Origin: Zoroaster sp. YZ-2022
Lineage: Eukaryota > Echinodermata > Asteroidea > Forcipulatida > Zoroasteridae
Reading direction: 5' to 3'
Assembly: GCA_029582265.1 (NCBI GenBank)
Contig: CM055837.1
Location: 3,767,148 to 3,831,147, forward strand
DNA: 64,000 nucleotides
Part shown: positions 31,730 through 43,246 of the stretch, one piece after another
How positions within the stretch are numbered: position 1 is the stretch's first letter
How the letters are laid out: every line of letters begins with the position of its first letter
The notes under the pieces: model-generated
Seen by the model: only the letters and a program-made list of their open reading frames with translations
Told to the model about the DNA's origin: nothing
The model's database searches: none
Translations under genes and position numbers: made by a program

Positions 31730-33430
31730 TACTGAGGTTGTACTTGTACTTGTACATGTGACTGTGATTTGACACCATTAACTTTGACAAGTGCGCTGTG
31801 GTCGGTTCCTGGTTAGCAAGTTGCAATAAGGAAAAGGTTTTTGTTGGCTTCTGAGATAAGGTTGGGGTTGAAGTTGAGGTTAAGGTTGGGTTAAAACAAT
31901 AAAGACAATAAAGACAACAAAAATGAATGTACAATGTAGGTTTGTATCGTAATGGGAAGGTGCCAAAACGCTTCTATGGGAAAGCATATATTATAACCAT
32001 ACTGAAAACATGTACTCGACTACAACTGTAGAGTTGGAGTCGAGTACTCGTACTGGTACTCGTACTCATGACAAAGTACTGGACTACAGCTATAGAGTTG
32101 GAGTACTCATACTCATGACAAAGTACTCGACTACAGCTATAGAGATGGAGTACTCATACTCATGACAAAGTACTCGACTACAGCTATAGAGATGGAGTAC
32201 TCATACTGGTACTCGTACTCATGACAAAGTACTCGACTACAGCTGTAGAGTTGGAGTACTCATACTGGTACTCGTACTTATGACAAAGTACTCGACTACA
32301 GCTGTAGAGATCCAGAGTACTCGTACTGGTACTCGTACTCATGACAAAGCACCGACCACAGCTGTAGAGATGGAGCACTCAGACTGGCACTCACTCATGA
32401 CAAAGCACCGACCACAGCTGTAGAGATGGAGTACTGCACTGGCACTGCACTCATGACAAAGCACTCGACTACAGCTGTAGAGTTGAGCACTCAGACTGGC
32501 ACTGCACTCATGACAAAGCACTCGACCACAGCTGTAGAGATGGAGCACTGACTGGCACTGGTACTGGCACTGGTATGACTCATGACAAAGCACTCGACCA
32601 CAGCCATAGAGTTGAGTACTCATACTGGCACTCGTACTCATGACAAAGCACCGACCACAGCTGTAGAGTTGAGCACTGCACTGGCACCGTGACTCATGAC
32701 AAAGCACCGACCACAGCTGTAGAGATGGAGTACTGCACTGGCACTGCACTCATGACAAAGCACCGACCACAGCTGTAGAGATGGAGCACTGCACTGGCAC
32801 TGCACTGGCACTGCACTCATGACAAAGCACCGACCACAGCTGTAGAGATGGAGCACTGCACTGGCACTGTGACTCATGACAAAGCACTCGACCACAGCTG
32901 TAGAGATGGAGCACAGACTGGCACTGCACTCATGGCAAAGCACCGATCCACAGCTGTAGAGATGGAGTACTGCACTGGCACTGCACTCATGGCAAAGCAC
33001 TGATCACAGCTGTAGAGATGGAGCATCAGCACTGGCACCGTGACTCATGACAAAGCACCGACCACAGCTGTAGAGATGGAGTACTGCACTGGCACTGACT
33101 CATGACAAAGCACTGACCACAGCTGTAGAGTGGAGTACTGCACTGGCACTGCACTCATGACAAAGTACTCGACTACAGCTGTAGAGATGGAGTACTCGTA
33201 CTGGTACTCGTACTCATGACAAAGTACTCGACTACAGCTGTAGAGATGGAGTACTCGTACTGGTACTCGTACTCATGACAAAGTACTCGACTACAGCTGT
33301 AGAGTTGGAGTACTCGTACTGGTACTCGTACTCGTACTTGTACTGGTACTCATGAAAAAGTACTCGACTACAGCAATAGAGTTGAAGTACTTGTACTCGA
33401 ACTCGTGTACATTTTTATCTGTACTAGTAA
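31730..33430. repeat. 56-59 bp tandem array with two sequence classes
   Basis: About 24 units between ~32000 and 33400. Units at both ends read gtactcgtactggtactcgt + actcatgacaaagtactcga + ctacagctgtagagatgga (59 bp). Units between ~32345 and 33155 read gcactggcactgcactcatg + acaaagcaccgaccacagct (56 bp). In the inner units most TAC triplets are CAC and one base of each ctcg is lost. Each unit holds the palindrome ctacagctgtag. Minus-strand frames (LYSCGRVLCHE) are repeat by-products. The flank 31730-31995 holds gttgtacttgtacttgtaca words and a ggttgaggtt run. Confidence 0.88.
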
Positions 33431-33869
33431 TCATGAAAGTACGTGTATACAGAGATCGCAGTCAGATGGTTATGGCACATCAACTAATCATTATACCATT
33501 ATCATGATAATCTTCACACTTTGGCCATTGGTAGGCTCGGCACGGGTGTGACGTGGGCGAAGATTCTTATTTATGTGGGTTTATTTTCATTGCATCAATG
33601 CTTCTATGTATATGCGGATCAATTTGATTGGATGTATTTAGTTGAAGGTGATGTGGGGATGTTTGTTCATAGTTGCTGTCAATAATTTTGCTATCAAATA
33701 CTGTATGATTATAATTATCGAATGGTTTATTTAAAAATTCCACATGTTGTGACAGACTAGAATTCCATGTAAATTACACTGTTCATTCATAAACCAAATC
33801 ATTTACAAAAATACAAAAACAGAATACTAACCATTTTTAAAAGGGAAGATCCCAATTATCTTTATTTTG
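33431..33869. other. Intergenic stretch, nothing recognised
   Basis: AT-rich single-copy-looking DNA between the array and the next R58 copy. Confidence 0.4.
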
Positions 33870-34085
33870 AAAGATGAGAAATAGCCACCAAGGAAAGAAA
33901 GAAGTAGCCTGTATTGTGTCCAAACCTCTAGTTTTTTGTTTGTGGGGATGTGGAGAGTCTGTAAATCCTCCAAAATTAAACATCCAGGAGGTTCAGGGGG
34001 CTTTGTCCTCTAGACCAAAGGGAGACCCAGGCCTGCTACCCATTTTTCAGGATTTTTTACTTTTGTCCAATCACACCCTTGGTTT
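33870..34085 (+). repeat. Dispersed element 'R58', unexpanded copy
   Basis: Begins at agccaccaaggaaagaaaga and runs through the single 58-bp segment (ggttcagggggctttgtcct) to the tail cccatttttcagga and cacaccc. The 5' part seen at 3405 is missing. Confidence 0.8.
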
Positions 34086-34443
34086 TTAACTGTTTGGGCA
34101 TACCCTGGTTAAATAAATGAAATAAATAAATCAGTAAGTGGAGAAAATCCCCCAAGTTGCTTTGCGCCATTCCCCTGGCTGATGTTTGTGCTGCGTTTGG
34201 GGAATTTTTCTAAATTTTTTCTAGCAATTGCAGTTTTCAATCCATGTTGCTGGAGACATATGACCCAGAAATGACATGAATTAACGTGTCTTCGATGTCC
34301 AAAGTCTAATTTACAGACAGAGACAGGGAATGTGATTCCAAATTTTCCATCAAGATGTGACATTTTGATGCATAAATTGACACTAATACGCATAAAGTTG
34401 ACAACATGTAATGGAATTACAAGAAGCTGGAAGAGATATTTAA

Positions 34444-34818
34444 AGGGAAAGTACAACATTGGTAATGTAGACAAAACCTCTCCTACGAGTATGCTTACTG
34501 TCGTTGAATCAAGACATGCCAAATACACTGAACACTGTACAGTGTACGTATACATTGTACATCACACAACCTGTGAAAGTTACAGCTTATGTAGTTGCTG
34601 TTCAGGAGAACAGAGTGAATTATGCATTCTGATATTTGTACGCATTCCATTGTGGAATTTAGGAAAGAGTAAATTCACAATGGAAATTATTCAACTTTTC
34701 ATAAAATTTACAGCACTGGTTCTGCACCTCAGAAAAAAATATTTCTTCGGCTTTCCCCTAATACGTTTTACATTAAAATTCGACCATTTTGTTCAGTACC
34801 AATCCTATTACCTTACCT
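34444..34818. mobile_element. TTAA element of the 81-bp-array family, unexpanded (375 bp)
   Basis: TTAA at 34440-34443 and 34819-34822. Left end agggaaagtacaacattggt + aatgt, then a single array-like segment (gagtatgcttactgtcgttg + aatcaaga); right end ccttacct. Confidence 0.75.
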
Positions 34819-35091
34819 TTAAAAAAAATGTTCTTCTAAAATTGTTCATCAAAAAGTATTTTCATTATATTTTCTGGTAAATACATTGGCGGATTTTCAC
34901 ATTTCTTGAAAATCAGCCACGCATACATGTACATGTACAAAATTCAACTGGGCAATCTTTGTAAGCCTAATTTGCATACTGATCACATGGTCCATGTCTC
35001 CAAGGCGATAGACAAAATAACGGCAGGATGTTCACCTTCATGGGCTGTTTTACAATATTGTTGGTCTCATTTGATTGAATCCAACCTGCGG

Positions 35092-35277
35092 CCAATCTCA
35101 CAGAGCTGCTAAGCAGAGAATTTTGCTAAGCAAATATTTTCGCTTAACAATATAAAACAGACTACCAACCAAAATGCATCCATTTTGTATGAAAGTTTGG
35201 CTGGTAACCCAAATAATCCGCTAAGCAATTTTTCATAGTAAGCAATTTTATCTGCTAAGCAGATCTCTGAAATTGAA
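35092..35277. mobile_element. 'Gctgctaagcag' MITE, copy 3
   Basis: Ends tctcacagagctgctaagc and gcagatctctgaaattga. Strongly similar to copy 1 at 19127, including ~36 bp of DNA beyond its right end. Confidence 0.82.
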
Positions 35278-35316
35278 TGCCTAGTACATGTATTGAGCAA
35301 TTGAATGTTACTTTAA

Positions 35317-36039
35317 AGGGGCAGTATCGTCACGATCAGAGAAGACTTTCAACAGGGCATGGAATTGATGTCCTAGTTTAAAGAGGCACTCTAAGGTCAA
35401 ATTCAGTTTTGTGATGCACTCATTTTCCAATAGATAGAGTCCTTATTAAAGTGTGAAAAAAATTACAAGTCTCTAACTTCACTTTAAAGTGGTGTAACAT
35501 ATCATTTTATTTGATACCCTTTCAGAGCGATATTTGAAACATGACGTCACTATTATCTTACGGTAAATGAGTCTGTAACATTCCATACAGGAATTTTTTG
35601 TTTGTCAAAAAGTAAATTTCAACGCCAATTTGATCAAATATTGTGGAGATTCAGGAATGAACTGCAAATTCACCGTACAAATGTAGAGATCCATTTATTT
35701 GAAATGTGACGTCACTGTTGTCTTTGGATGTTAACAAATTTCACACAGGAAGGTTATCAAATGACATTTTACATCACTTTAACGTGAGGTTAGAGACTAA
35801 TGTTTTTGGTAATTTTTTCACACTTTAATAAGGACTCTAGTTATTGGAAAATCACAAAACTAAATTTGACCTTAGAGCCCCTCTTTAAGATGAACACAGT
35901 GACTGAAAATTACCGGCTCATTTATGTAGCAGCAACAGCAACATGACCTTATCATGTGGGGTATTATTTTCAGTCACTGAGTTTATCAAAAACTAACGCT
36001 CCGATTCCATGTCCTGTTGATCGTGACGATACTGCCCCT
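35317..36039. mobile_element. 'AGGGACA' TTAA MITE, copy 3, split by a 503-bp palindromic element
   Basis: TTAA at 35313-35316 and 36040-36043 flank aggggcagtatcgtcacg and cgtgacgatactgcccct. Subtracting the inner element and its TTAA leaves 216 bp. Confidence 0.92.
35382..35884. mobile_element. 503-bp palindromic TTAA element nested in the MITE
   Basis: TTAA at 35378-35381 and 35885-35888. Left agaggcactctaaggtcaaa pairs with right tttgaccttagagcccctct. The inverted arms (~100 bp) continue through cacactttaataaggactct. Its removal restores the host word gtttaagatgaacac seen in sister MITEs. Confidence 0.9.
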
Positions 36040-36159
36040 TTAATATACAAGTTTGCTGACTTCTATAGACCATAATGATACAAGCAGTTCCTGTGTCTTT
36101 GAGTTCAGTTTGACATTGACATTTACATGTAGTCTGGCATGAATATTGACACTGTTAAA

Positions 36160-36557
36160 ACTGTACGTTTTCAGTTATTTCTGGAACCAGACACCCATAA
36201 TTGGAAATCTTTGGATACCCAGGTACCTGTAAATAATTTGTAAAAACCCATAAATACTCCTGAATATATAAAATAACCAATATGAACACAAGTTTCTCTT
36301 GTTTTATTAGAGTCATAATAAATGTGGACTTACTGTAATAATTTTCCCGCCTCTATATTAAAAACGACTCATAGCATCCCCATTCCCCACACCAAAAAAA
36401 ATGTTAACAAAAAATCAGAGACTTTCATTTGTGTGGCTAAAATGTTCAGACAAATTTTTTTTAAAGTTGTTTACGGGTAATTAGAACCGAAAAATGGAAC
36501 CGGGTAATGAGTTTTGGTTGAGTATCCAGATACCCCGATAACCGGTTCCCCGCCACA
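36160..36557. mobile_element. Degraded hAT MITE (third member)
   Basis: gtacgttttcagttatttct + ggaaccagacaccc at the left and ggtaattagaaccgaaaaat + ggaaccgggtaatg near the right parallel the element at 8667-9061 throughout, with many substitutions. The terminal tag/cta and TSD are lost. Confidence 0.75.
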
Positions 36558-36559
36558 GA

Positions 36560-37056
36560 CTTAGACTACTGTAATTGTAGTATGTGCTCATTACATCGCA
36601 CTGTTCCCTCATTGATGTAAACTGTATCTTACAAATTATGTCCTACAGTAGTTGGCGTTGGATGTTTCTGTCGTACCTCAGTGTATTTCAGATAATATCT
36701 GGTATGAAATGGTCATGGTGTATAAACATTTTTTCTGAAGTTCCTTTAGAAAAACCACCAAGGCTAAACTCTGTATATTTGAATATAATGACCATATGAC
36801 TGGTCAGGAATTTATTTCATTTCAATATATGACAAAAATATGGGGATATGTTCTTCCTCATTTTACTTGATGAAAACACAAGAAAACTCAACCTACATTA
36901 CCAACTAACTCAAATGATATATTTTTGTTGCATTTACTTATTTATTAGTACCACAGTACCACAGAGTTGAAATCTTTAATTAACCCTGCTACACATGCAG
37001 GCCACTCCGATCCACTAAATTTTCAATATGTTCTTCACCAACCTTTAGTATACATG
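36560..37056. other. Intergenic stretch, nothing recognised
   Basis: AT-rich. Contains a 71-codon frame without splice sites or recognisable motifs. Confidence 0.35.
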
Positions 37057-37322
37057 TACTACTCAAAACAATTTAGGGAACACCGGATTTTTAACATCAA
37101 ATAGGTTTGAAATGTTCCATGAACTGGGATTTTCATTTGCAACCCCCTCTCTCTTTCAGTAGTCATGTCATGAAATGTGTAATCACTACATGCATCTTTT
37201 ATCATCTGTTTCATTGTGCAGTTGTTTCTCATCAATTCTGTGAAACATTGTGTTTATCTGAAATAAATGGTCTTGCTTTAACTGAGATTATTCCTGTGTT
37301 CCCTAAATTGTTTTGAGTAGTA
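37057..37322. mobile_element. 266-bp mariner-like MITE (TACTACTCAAAACAATTTAG)
   Basis: Ends tactactcaaaacaatttag + ggaacac and the mirror gtgttccctaaattg + ttttgagtagta. TA at both ends fits a Tc1/mariner duplication. A truncated reverse copy lies at 42556-42735. Confidence 0.85.
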
Positions 37323-38575
37323 TACATAGGCCTAATAGCCTGCTGTCCTTTCCAAGTAATCTTACAAAATCAACTGTGTGCCACCCAAGGCCACTGTAAA
37401 TGTTTGAACATATTAGTATGGCCTACAATGTATCAATGGGAGACCACCTTACCCTGCAATCTCAGTGGTGTGACAGTGCACAGAAGGGTAACCATAGGAG
37501 GCCACTGGCAACAGCTAATGGCTTGGAGTGGCCTGAATGGGTTGTTTTAAAATTTGCATTGATTATAGGAGGGTTTGGGTTAACTTTTTTACATCAATTC
37601 CCTAATTCTGGTAAACACTGTGTGTACAGTTATAAACTCCTGACAAAGCAGTTTATATACACTATTTACAAAACATGCTTATACCATTGTGTACTGACAA
37701 GTCAACTACCATATGTTAAACCAATCAGTCCCTGGAAATCCGAGACCAAAACCGGAGGTGGGTCAACATAATAATTTGCCAGGCTAGGGCTTTGTGGGAC
37801 TTGTGTTCGCAATGGATATCTTAGACAAATCTATCCATCACTGGGTCTCATTATGATTTTGTGTGGAGTGTTTATCAATTACTTCCCCCAGTCGAAGGTG
37901 AAGGCTGGTGGAATACAATGCCTTGTTACTGGTTGCTGTCCAAGTTACTTAATGTATAAGCATTTTATTGAAAGTGATATTTTTAAAGATGTATTGCCCA
38001 GTGTTTTTCATTTATTTCCAGTAAATTTTGTTTCAATCGGGACAGTGCTAATTTCCGTTAAGAAAAGCGAACAAATATCTTTTTTTTTAAATTGTCAGAA
38101 GCTTGATTTAACATTTATTTAGTGCCCAAATGAATTTATAATGGTAGTATTTCCTTTTAGAAAGGAAAACAAATAGTTGTCAGATGCTCGACTTGATTAA
38201 ACAGTTTCAAAAGTACCAAAATGAAATTATGAAGGGACCACAATCAATTTATTTCAGTATAAATTTACTTTACGACAATGCTTCTCACAATTATTTTGAG
38301 GAATTTATGCAATTTTGAAGCTTGTTTCCCCTTTCTCAAGTAAAAAACAAAAACAGTGTTCCAATGTTCAGTTAATTTGTTTAAATCTTGCTCCCTGTTT
38401 ATTTACTCTTTTGAACCTGGGAACACTACTCCATAGGAGATCATGTGAAGTGTAATCCCTGATTTGAATATAACTGGTTATTGCAGACTTGCATAATTTG
38501 ATGTATACCCATAGAGCCTATATAGTGGTGAATTCCGTTTTTGGCCAGGGGAGAGTGGGTCCCTAGTTGTCTATG
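37323..38575. other. Intergenic stretch including dispersed AT-rich repeat copy 3
   Basis: The part 38085-38380 carries attgtcagaagcttgattta, ttgtcagatgctcgac and ctcaagtaaaaaac..gttcca in the same order as 7250-7515. The rest is unrecognised, and a G/C-balanced frame at 37400-37771 has no family features. Confidence 0.4.
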
Positions 38576-38579
38576 AGCT

Positions 38580-38850
38580 AAAGTGGGCGTACAGTGGGAA
38601 TAATTTGCAGGGTTTGTGGGGACTCTTGTACCAAGAGTAGGTGGGTGACAGGTGAGTGAAGGGTCTATTGGATGCATAGGGCATTCAAGCAATAGGCATA
38701 AGTGGGCGTACAGAGGGAATAATTTGCAGGGTTTGTGTGGACTCATGTATCAAGGAGTAGGTGGGTGACAGGGAGACAGGTGGGTAAAGGGGTTTGTTGG
38801 GTGCATGGGGCACTCAAGCAGGTGTAAGTGGTCATACAGGGTTTCTGAGG
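38580..38850. repeat. ~120-bp tandem duplication (2.3 copies)
   Basis: The block agtgggcgtacagtgggaat + aatttgcagggtttgtg..gactcttgtacc + agtaggtgggtgacagg + gtgcatgggcattcaagcaa recurs at 38580, 38701 and partly 38824. Confidence 0.8.
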
Positions 38851-39312
38851 ACTCTTGTACCGATCTCAGCCCATAGTGATCCTCATTCTGATCCTCATAG
38901 ACACTATGTAAATCAAATATAGCCACTGCATGATAATGAAGGTCCATGCCATGGTTGGCTGTGGGCTGAAAAATGTCACGGACACTGTGGACACGAATGA
39001 TCAGAGTCATCGTGGGTGATCTGGACTTCGAGGAAAAACAGTCACGAATCAGTAAACGTGGAAATCAGAATGGATTATTATGAAACAACCTTTGATGATT
39101 GAAGAGTTTTCTAGGAAAGAATCATTTTGCCCGGAACCAAGTTGAGGGGTGGGTGATTCAATGACCACACCTAAACCTCATTACGTCTTGTGGGGGAGGG
39201 GATCCTATGGCTCATATATACATTCCACCTTTTTTGCCTTGTCCCTACCTATTCAGCTAACCTGTTTTTAGAAATCTCTGTAAAGATTTCTCCTTTTCCT
39301 TCTTTTAAACAG

Positions 39313-39375
39313 ATATTGTGCGTTTTCTGTTACGAAAGAGACTGGAGAACCATCAATACAAAGTACGCTTCAAAG
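39313..39375 (+). CDS. Candidate isolated 63-bp internal exon (unidentified gene)
   Basis: A strong polypyrimidine tract and acceptor (ccttttccttcttttaaacag) precedes 63 bp that end in a fair donor (aaag/gtaactg). With one base carried over from an upstream exon, the frame reads IVRFLLRKRLENHQYKVRFK. This is a charged, amphipathic helical pattern with K-R-L-x-N and V-x-x-K spacing somewhat like helices of ENTH/VHS-type domains. Length is divisible by three, so phase is kept. No neighbouring exon was found, and the match to a family is only an impression, so this may be fortuitous. Confidence 0.28.
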
Positions 39376-39451
39376 GTAACTGTTAAAACAAATCTACAAG
39401 CCAAGTCAGTATTGTTTTATGGCAATCGTACAATGTTTTCAAAGACATATA

Positions 39452-39575
39452 GATAAGTAAGACTAATTGCGGTGACACCATGTGGAATCTCAATTGAGTA
39501 GTAATTAGTTCTGAAAAGAACTGGAGGTACAACTCGACGTTTCGATCAGTATGCTCTGATCGTCCTCAGGAGAAT
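39452..39575 (+). mobile_element. Half-copy of the 239-bp palindromic MITE
   Basis: ataagtaagactaattgcgg through gatcagtatgctctgatcgt to ctcaggagaatggg matches the left half of the element at 7001. The right half is missing. Confidence 0.8.
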
Positions 39576-39884
39576 GGGCCCATTGAGTGATCATTAAACT
39601 ATTGAAAGACGATTCAATGGTCAAAAGACTGAGATGATAGTTTATTCAATGCTTGAATGCACCCAGCCAAACTGGCCCTCCTGGGTCAGACAGAAGAGTT
39701 ATTAAGGGATTACTGCCTATTGTTTAGGGAGGATTAGTCAAGGATTAGCAGTAGCAGTGACATTGATGTTCCAGACTACATTAGCTGCTTTGTACTTATT
39801 AGGTCTGTCAATTATTACTTCTTTTGTCCACTTCCAGAAGCTGTTCCACTTAGATCTGCTTTTAAATCTGGTAAACGAATCATC

Positions 39885-40137
39885 ATCAATCAATCAATCA
39901 ACCATCTTTCTTTCAATCAATAAATCGATCGATCTCTCAATCAATCGATCTCTCAATCAATCGATCTCTCAATCAATCGATCTCTCAATCAATCGATCTC
40001 TCAATCAATCGATCTCTCAATCAATCGATCTCTCAATCAATCGATCTCTCAATCAATCGATCTCTCAATCAATCGATCTCTCAATCAATCAATCTCTCAA
40101 TCAATCGATCTCTCAATCAATCGATCTCTCAAACAAA
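39885..40137. repeat. 16-bp satellite (tcaatcaatcgatctc)
   Basis: About 14 units of tcaatcaatcgatctc, preceded by a looser caatcaatcaat region. The + frame reads repeated SINRSLNQ and is a by-product. Confidence 0.92.
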
Positions 40138-40423
40138 TCTAAAATTCATCAAACTAATCGGTCAACACTCAACTTTTCCACCGAATACTGTCCAGCAGTC
40201 TTGCTCAGATTTTTATTTTGTGGGAATTTAAAAGCATTTGTGAACTTAAATAGTACATAAATAGTACATTTTAACATTTGGTTTAGAAATATAAACATTG
40301 ACTGAAATACAATATCCTACATATGCTGATTAAGTTATTCAACATTTGCTTGTTTTGAGAACATGGATAACAACAGGTTCTGCTATCAACCAAAAACCAA
40401 AATGCCTTTTTCAGTTCAGGCCT

Positions 40424-41740
40424 GTGATTTCTCAGGATTTTTCCTGATTTCAGGATTTTATTTTACAAATCTCCCTTGGCTTCCAAATTTTCTTGAAAGA
40501 AGAGAAACTTGTAGCCACCAAGGAAAGAAAGAAGTAGCCTGTATTGTATCCAAACCTCTAGTTTCTTGTTTGTGGTGATGTGGAGAGTCTTGAAATCCTC
40601 CAAAATTAAACATCCAGGAGGTTCAGGGGGCTCTGTCCTCTAGACCAAACCGAGACCCAGGCCCGCTACCCACAGGAGGTTCAGGGGGCTCTGTCCTCTA
40701 GACCAAAGGGAGACCCAGGCCCGCTACCCACAGGAGGTTCAGGGGGCTCTGTCCTCTAGACTAAAGGGAGACCCAGGCCCGCTACCCACAGGAGGTTCAG
40801 GGGGCTCTGTCCTCTAGACCAAAGGGAGACCCAGGCCCGCTACCCACAGGAGGTTCAGGGGGCTCTGTCCTCTAGACTAAAGGGAGACCCAGGCCCGCTA
40901 CCCACAGGAGGTTCAGGGGCTCTGTCCTCCTAGACCAAAGGGAGACCCAGGCCCGCTACCCACGGAGGTTCAGGGGCTCTGTCCTCTAGACTAAAGGGAG
41001 ACCCAGGCCCGCTACCCACAGGAGGTTCAGGGGGCTCTGTCCTCTAGACCAAAGGGAGACCCAGGCCCGCTACCCACAGGAGGTTCAGGGGGCTCTGTCC
41101 TCTAGACCAAAGGGAGACCCAGGCCCGCTACCCACAGGAGGTTCAGGGGGCTCTGTCCTCTAGACCAAAGGGAGACCCAGGCCTGCTACCCACAGGACGT
41201 TCAGGGCTTTGTCCTCTAGACCAAAGGGAGACCCAGGCCCGCCACCCACAGGACGTTCAGGGGGCTTTGTCCTCTAGACCAAAGGGAGACCCAGGCCCGC
41301 TACCCACAGGACGTTCAGGGGGCTTTGTCCTCTAGACCAAAGGGAGACCCAGGCCCGCTGCCCACAGGAGGTTCAGGGGGCTTTGTCCTCTAGACCAAAG
41401 GGAGACCCAGGCCCGCTACCCACAGGACGTTCAGGGGGCTTTGTCCTCTAGACCAAAGGGAGACCCAGGCCCGCTACCCACAGGAGGTTCAGGGGGCTCT
41501 GTCCTCTAGACCAAAGGGAGACCCAGGCTTGCTACCCACAGGAGGTTCAGGGGGCTCTGTCCTCTAGACCAAAGGGAGACCCAGGCCCGCTACCCACAGG
41601 ACGTTCAGGGGGCTCTGTCCTCTAGACCAAAGGGAGACCCAGGTCCGCTACCCACAGGAGGTTCAGGGGGCTCTGTCCTCTAGACCAAAGGGAGACCCAG
41701 GCCCGCTGCCCATTTTTGAGGATTTTTTGCTTTTGTCAAT
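40424..41740 (+). repeat. Dispersed element 'R58' with a 58-bp tandem expansion (~18 units)
   Basis: The 5' part (cctgtgatttctcagg, ccaccaaggaaagaaagaag, ctctagtttcttg) and the 3' tail (cccatttttgaggatttttt, caatcacatcc) match the unexpanded copies. Between them (40600-41712) the segment cacaggaggttcagggggct + ctgtcctctagaccaaaggg + agacccaggcccgctacc is repeated in tandem. Units differ at ctctgt/ctttgt and aggaggtt/aggacgtt, which come in runs, so the array grew by local block duplications. Confidence 0.92.
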
Positions 41741-42129
41741 CACATCCCTGTCAGTTATATATTGCAAATTTGTGACACAATATAAGACATTTATTTAGTC
41801 TTGTTTTATTAGTTCAAAGTTAAATATCTTCACCTTGATAAGCAACATAGAGACAACATGAGAACACCAACTGAGTTTTGAATCACTGATATTGTTTTGC
41901 AAGTATAGATTACGAATGTTGTTTTGACATCTGTGCAACCATAAACGAAACACAAAATGACATTTGTCAACAGATAGCAACTGGGAGCCATTGTATTCTC
42001 TGAAACAATTTGGCATCATTTTGCAATATTTGACATTGTTGGAATAGATTCTGCATATCAGTGACCATTTGAAGTAACAACAGCAGATATGCATTTCTCA
42101 CTGCTGGTATTTCCACAAATTTGATGAAA

Positions 42130-42560
42130 ACAACTCCCTCAGGCCAAAAAAAAAAAGAACTTCTCCGGTTTCCGGCCTCTGCGCACGTCGCCTCAGACCC
42201 GTGCATCAGCATTTTTAATTTTCGTGTTTTTTTTTGCAATCTCCAATTGCAGCCAAAATTGTTTGATCGATTGGTGTTCTGCCGTGCTGTGCTTTAAATA
42301 ACTTTTTCACATATGGGTATGAACGTTTGCCTGATTTGTGAGGCCTCTCTTAGCCACCATATTTTGTATATGGGAAATTTGGTCCCCGTGTATACAATGT
42401 ATCACGTATTTCCCTGTGGGCAAAAAAAAAAAAGATGGCCGAAAAAAACCTCCAAAAAACCCCCAATAAACGCATCACCGCACCCATTTTTGATGCCGAC
42501 CGATGACCAGAAACCAGAGATTTGTGAGGCCTCTCTTAGCCACCATACTTTGTATATGGG
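42130..42560 (+). repeat. Dispersed repeat copy B, with a partial third copy
   Basis: aggccaaaaaaaaaaagaac through cctcagacccgtgcatcagc to gaggcctctcttagccacc matches 2612-2850. After an A-rich junction (42418-42460) the last part (gatttgtgaggcctctctta, ccatactttgtatatggga) occurs again at 42519-42560. Confidence 0.7.
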
Positions 42561-42735
42561 AAATAACTGCACAATGAAACAGATGATAAAGGATGCATGT
42601 AGTGATTACACATTTCATGACATGACTACTGAAAGAGAGAGGGGGTTGCAAATGAAAATCCCGGTTCATGGAACATTTCAAACCTATTTGATGTTAAAAA
42701 TCCGGTGTTCCCTAAATTGTTTTGAGTAGTATACA
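42556..42735. mobile_element. Truncated mariner-like MITE (reverse of 37057-37322)
   Basis: gcacaatgaaacagatgata and catttcatgacatgactact lead to the intact terminus gtgttccctaaattg + ttttgagtagta. The other end is missing. Confidence 0.85.
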
Positions 42736-43246
42736 AAGTTCCATATTATTTTGATAGTTTGCCGCATCACAAGTGTCATGTTCCATGTAGAATATCTTAT
42801 CCTACTCAATCCAGAATAAAATAATTATTTGCTGTGAATGGTGCCCATCTTAATATAAATTCACTTGGATTTTTTTCAGATTCTGCAAGAAAGCAAAAAA
42901 ATTAAATAAATAAATAAAAACATGCTGATCAGACACAAGCTGACGGATGTTCTAAGTTTACATGTACAGTATGTGTATTGTTTGAGGACATCATGTTAAT
43001 GTGATGCCCCAAGATTAAAAGCCAGATTTGGAAATATGGCGTCCGAATTTGTTATTCTTTGAAAAACAGGGTGACCAAATGTTTCACATAAAAATACTTT
43101 TTGTGAATAAATAAAGCAGGGTCTGTTTAGCAAGTACATGTAGGGCGTGCAAAAGACACCCAAAGGTATATTGCTGGCTAATACTGTATAGATCCCCTGC
43201 AATGACGCGTAACGCTCAGTCTACAATCACCAAATTCCGGCATTAA

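Noticed and set aside
32184..33000. Cysteine-containing repeat proteins (LYSCGRVLCHE) on the minus strand
   Set aside because: The array unit length varies (56-59 bp), so frames shift constantly. The apparent proteins are stitched from stop-poor repeats.
39757..40260. 167-residue frame with SINRSLNQ repeats
   Set aside because: Most of it is the 16-bp satellite, and both flanks are unrelated unique DNA.
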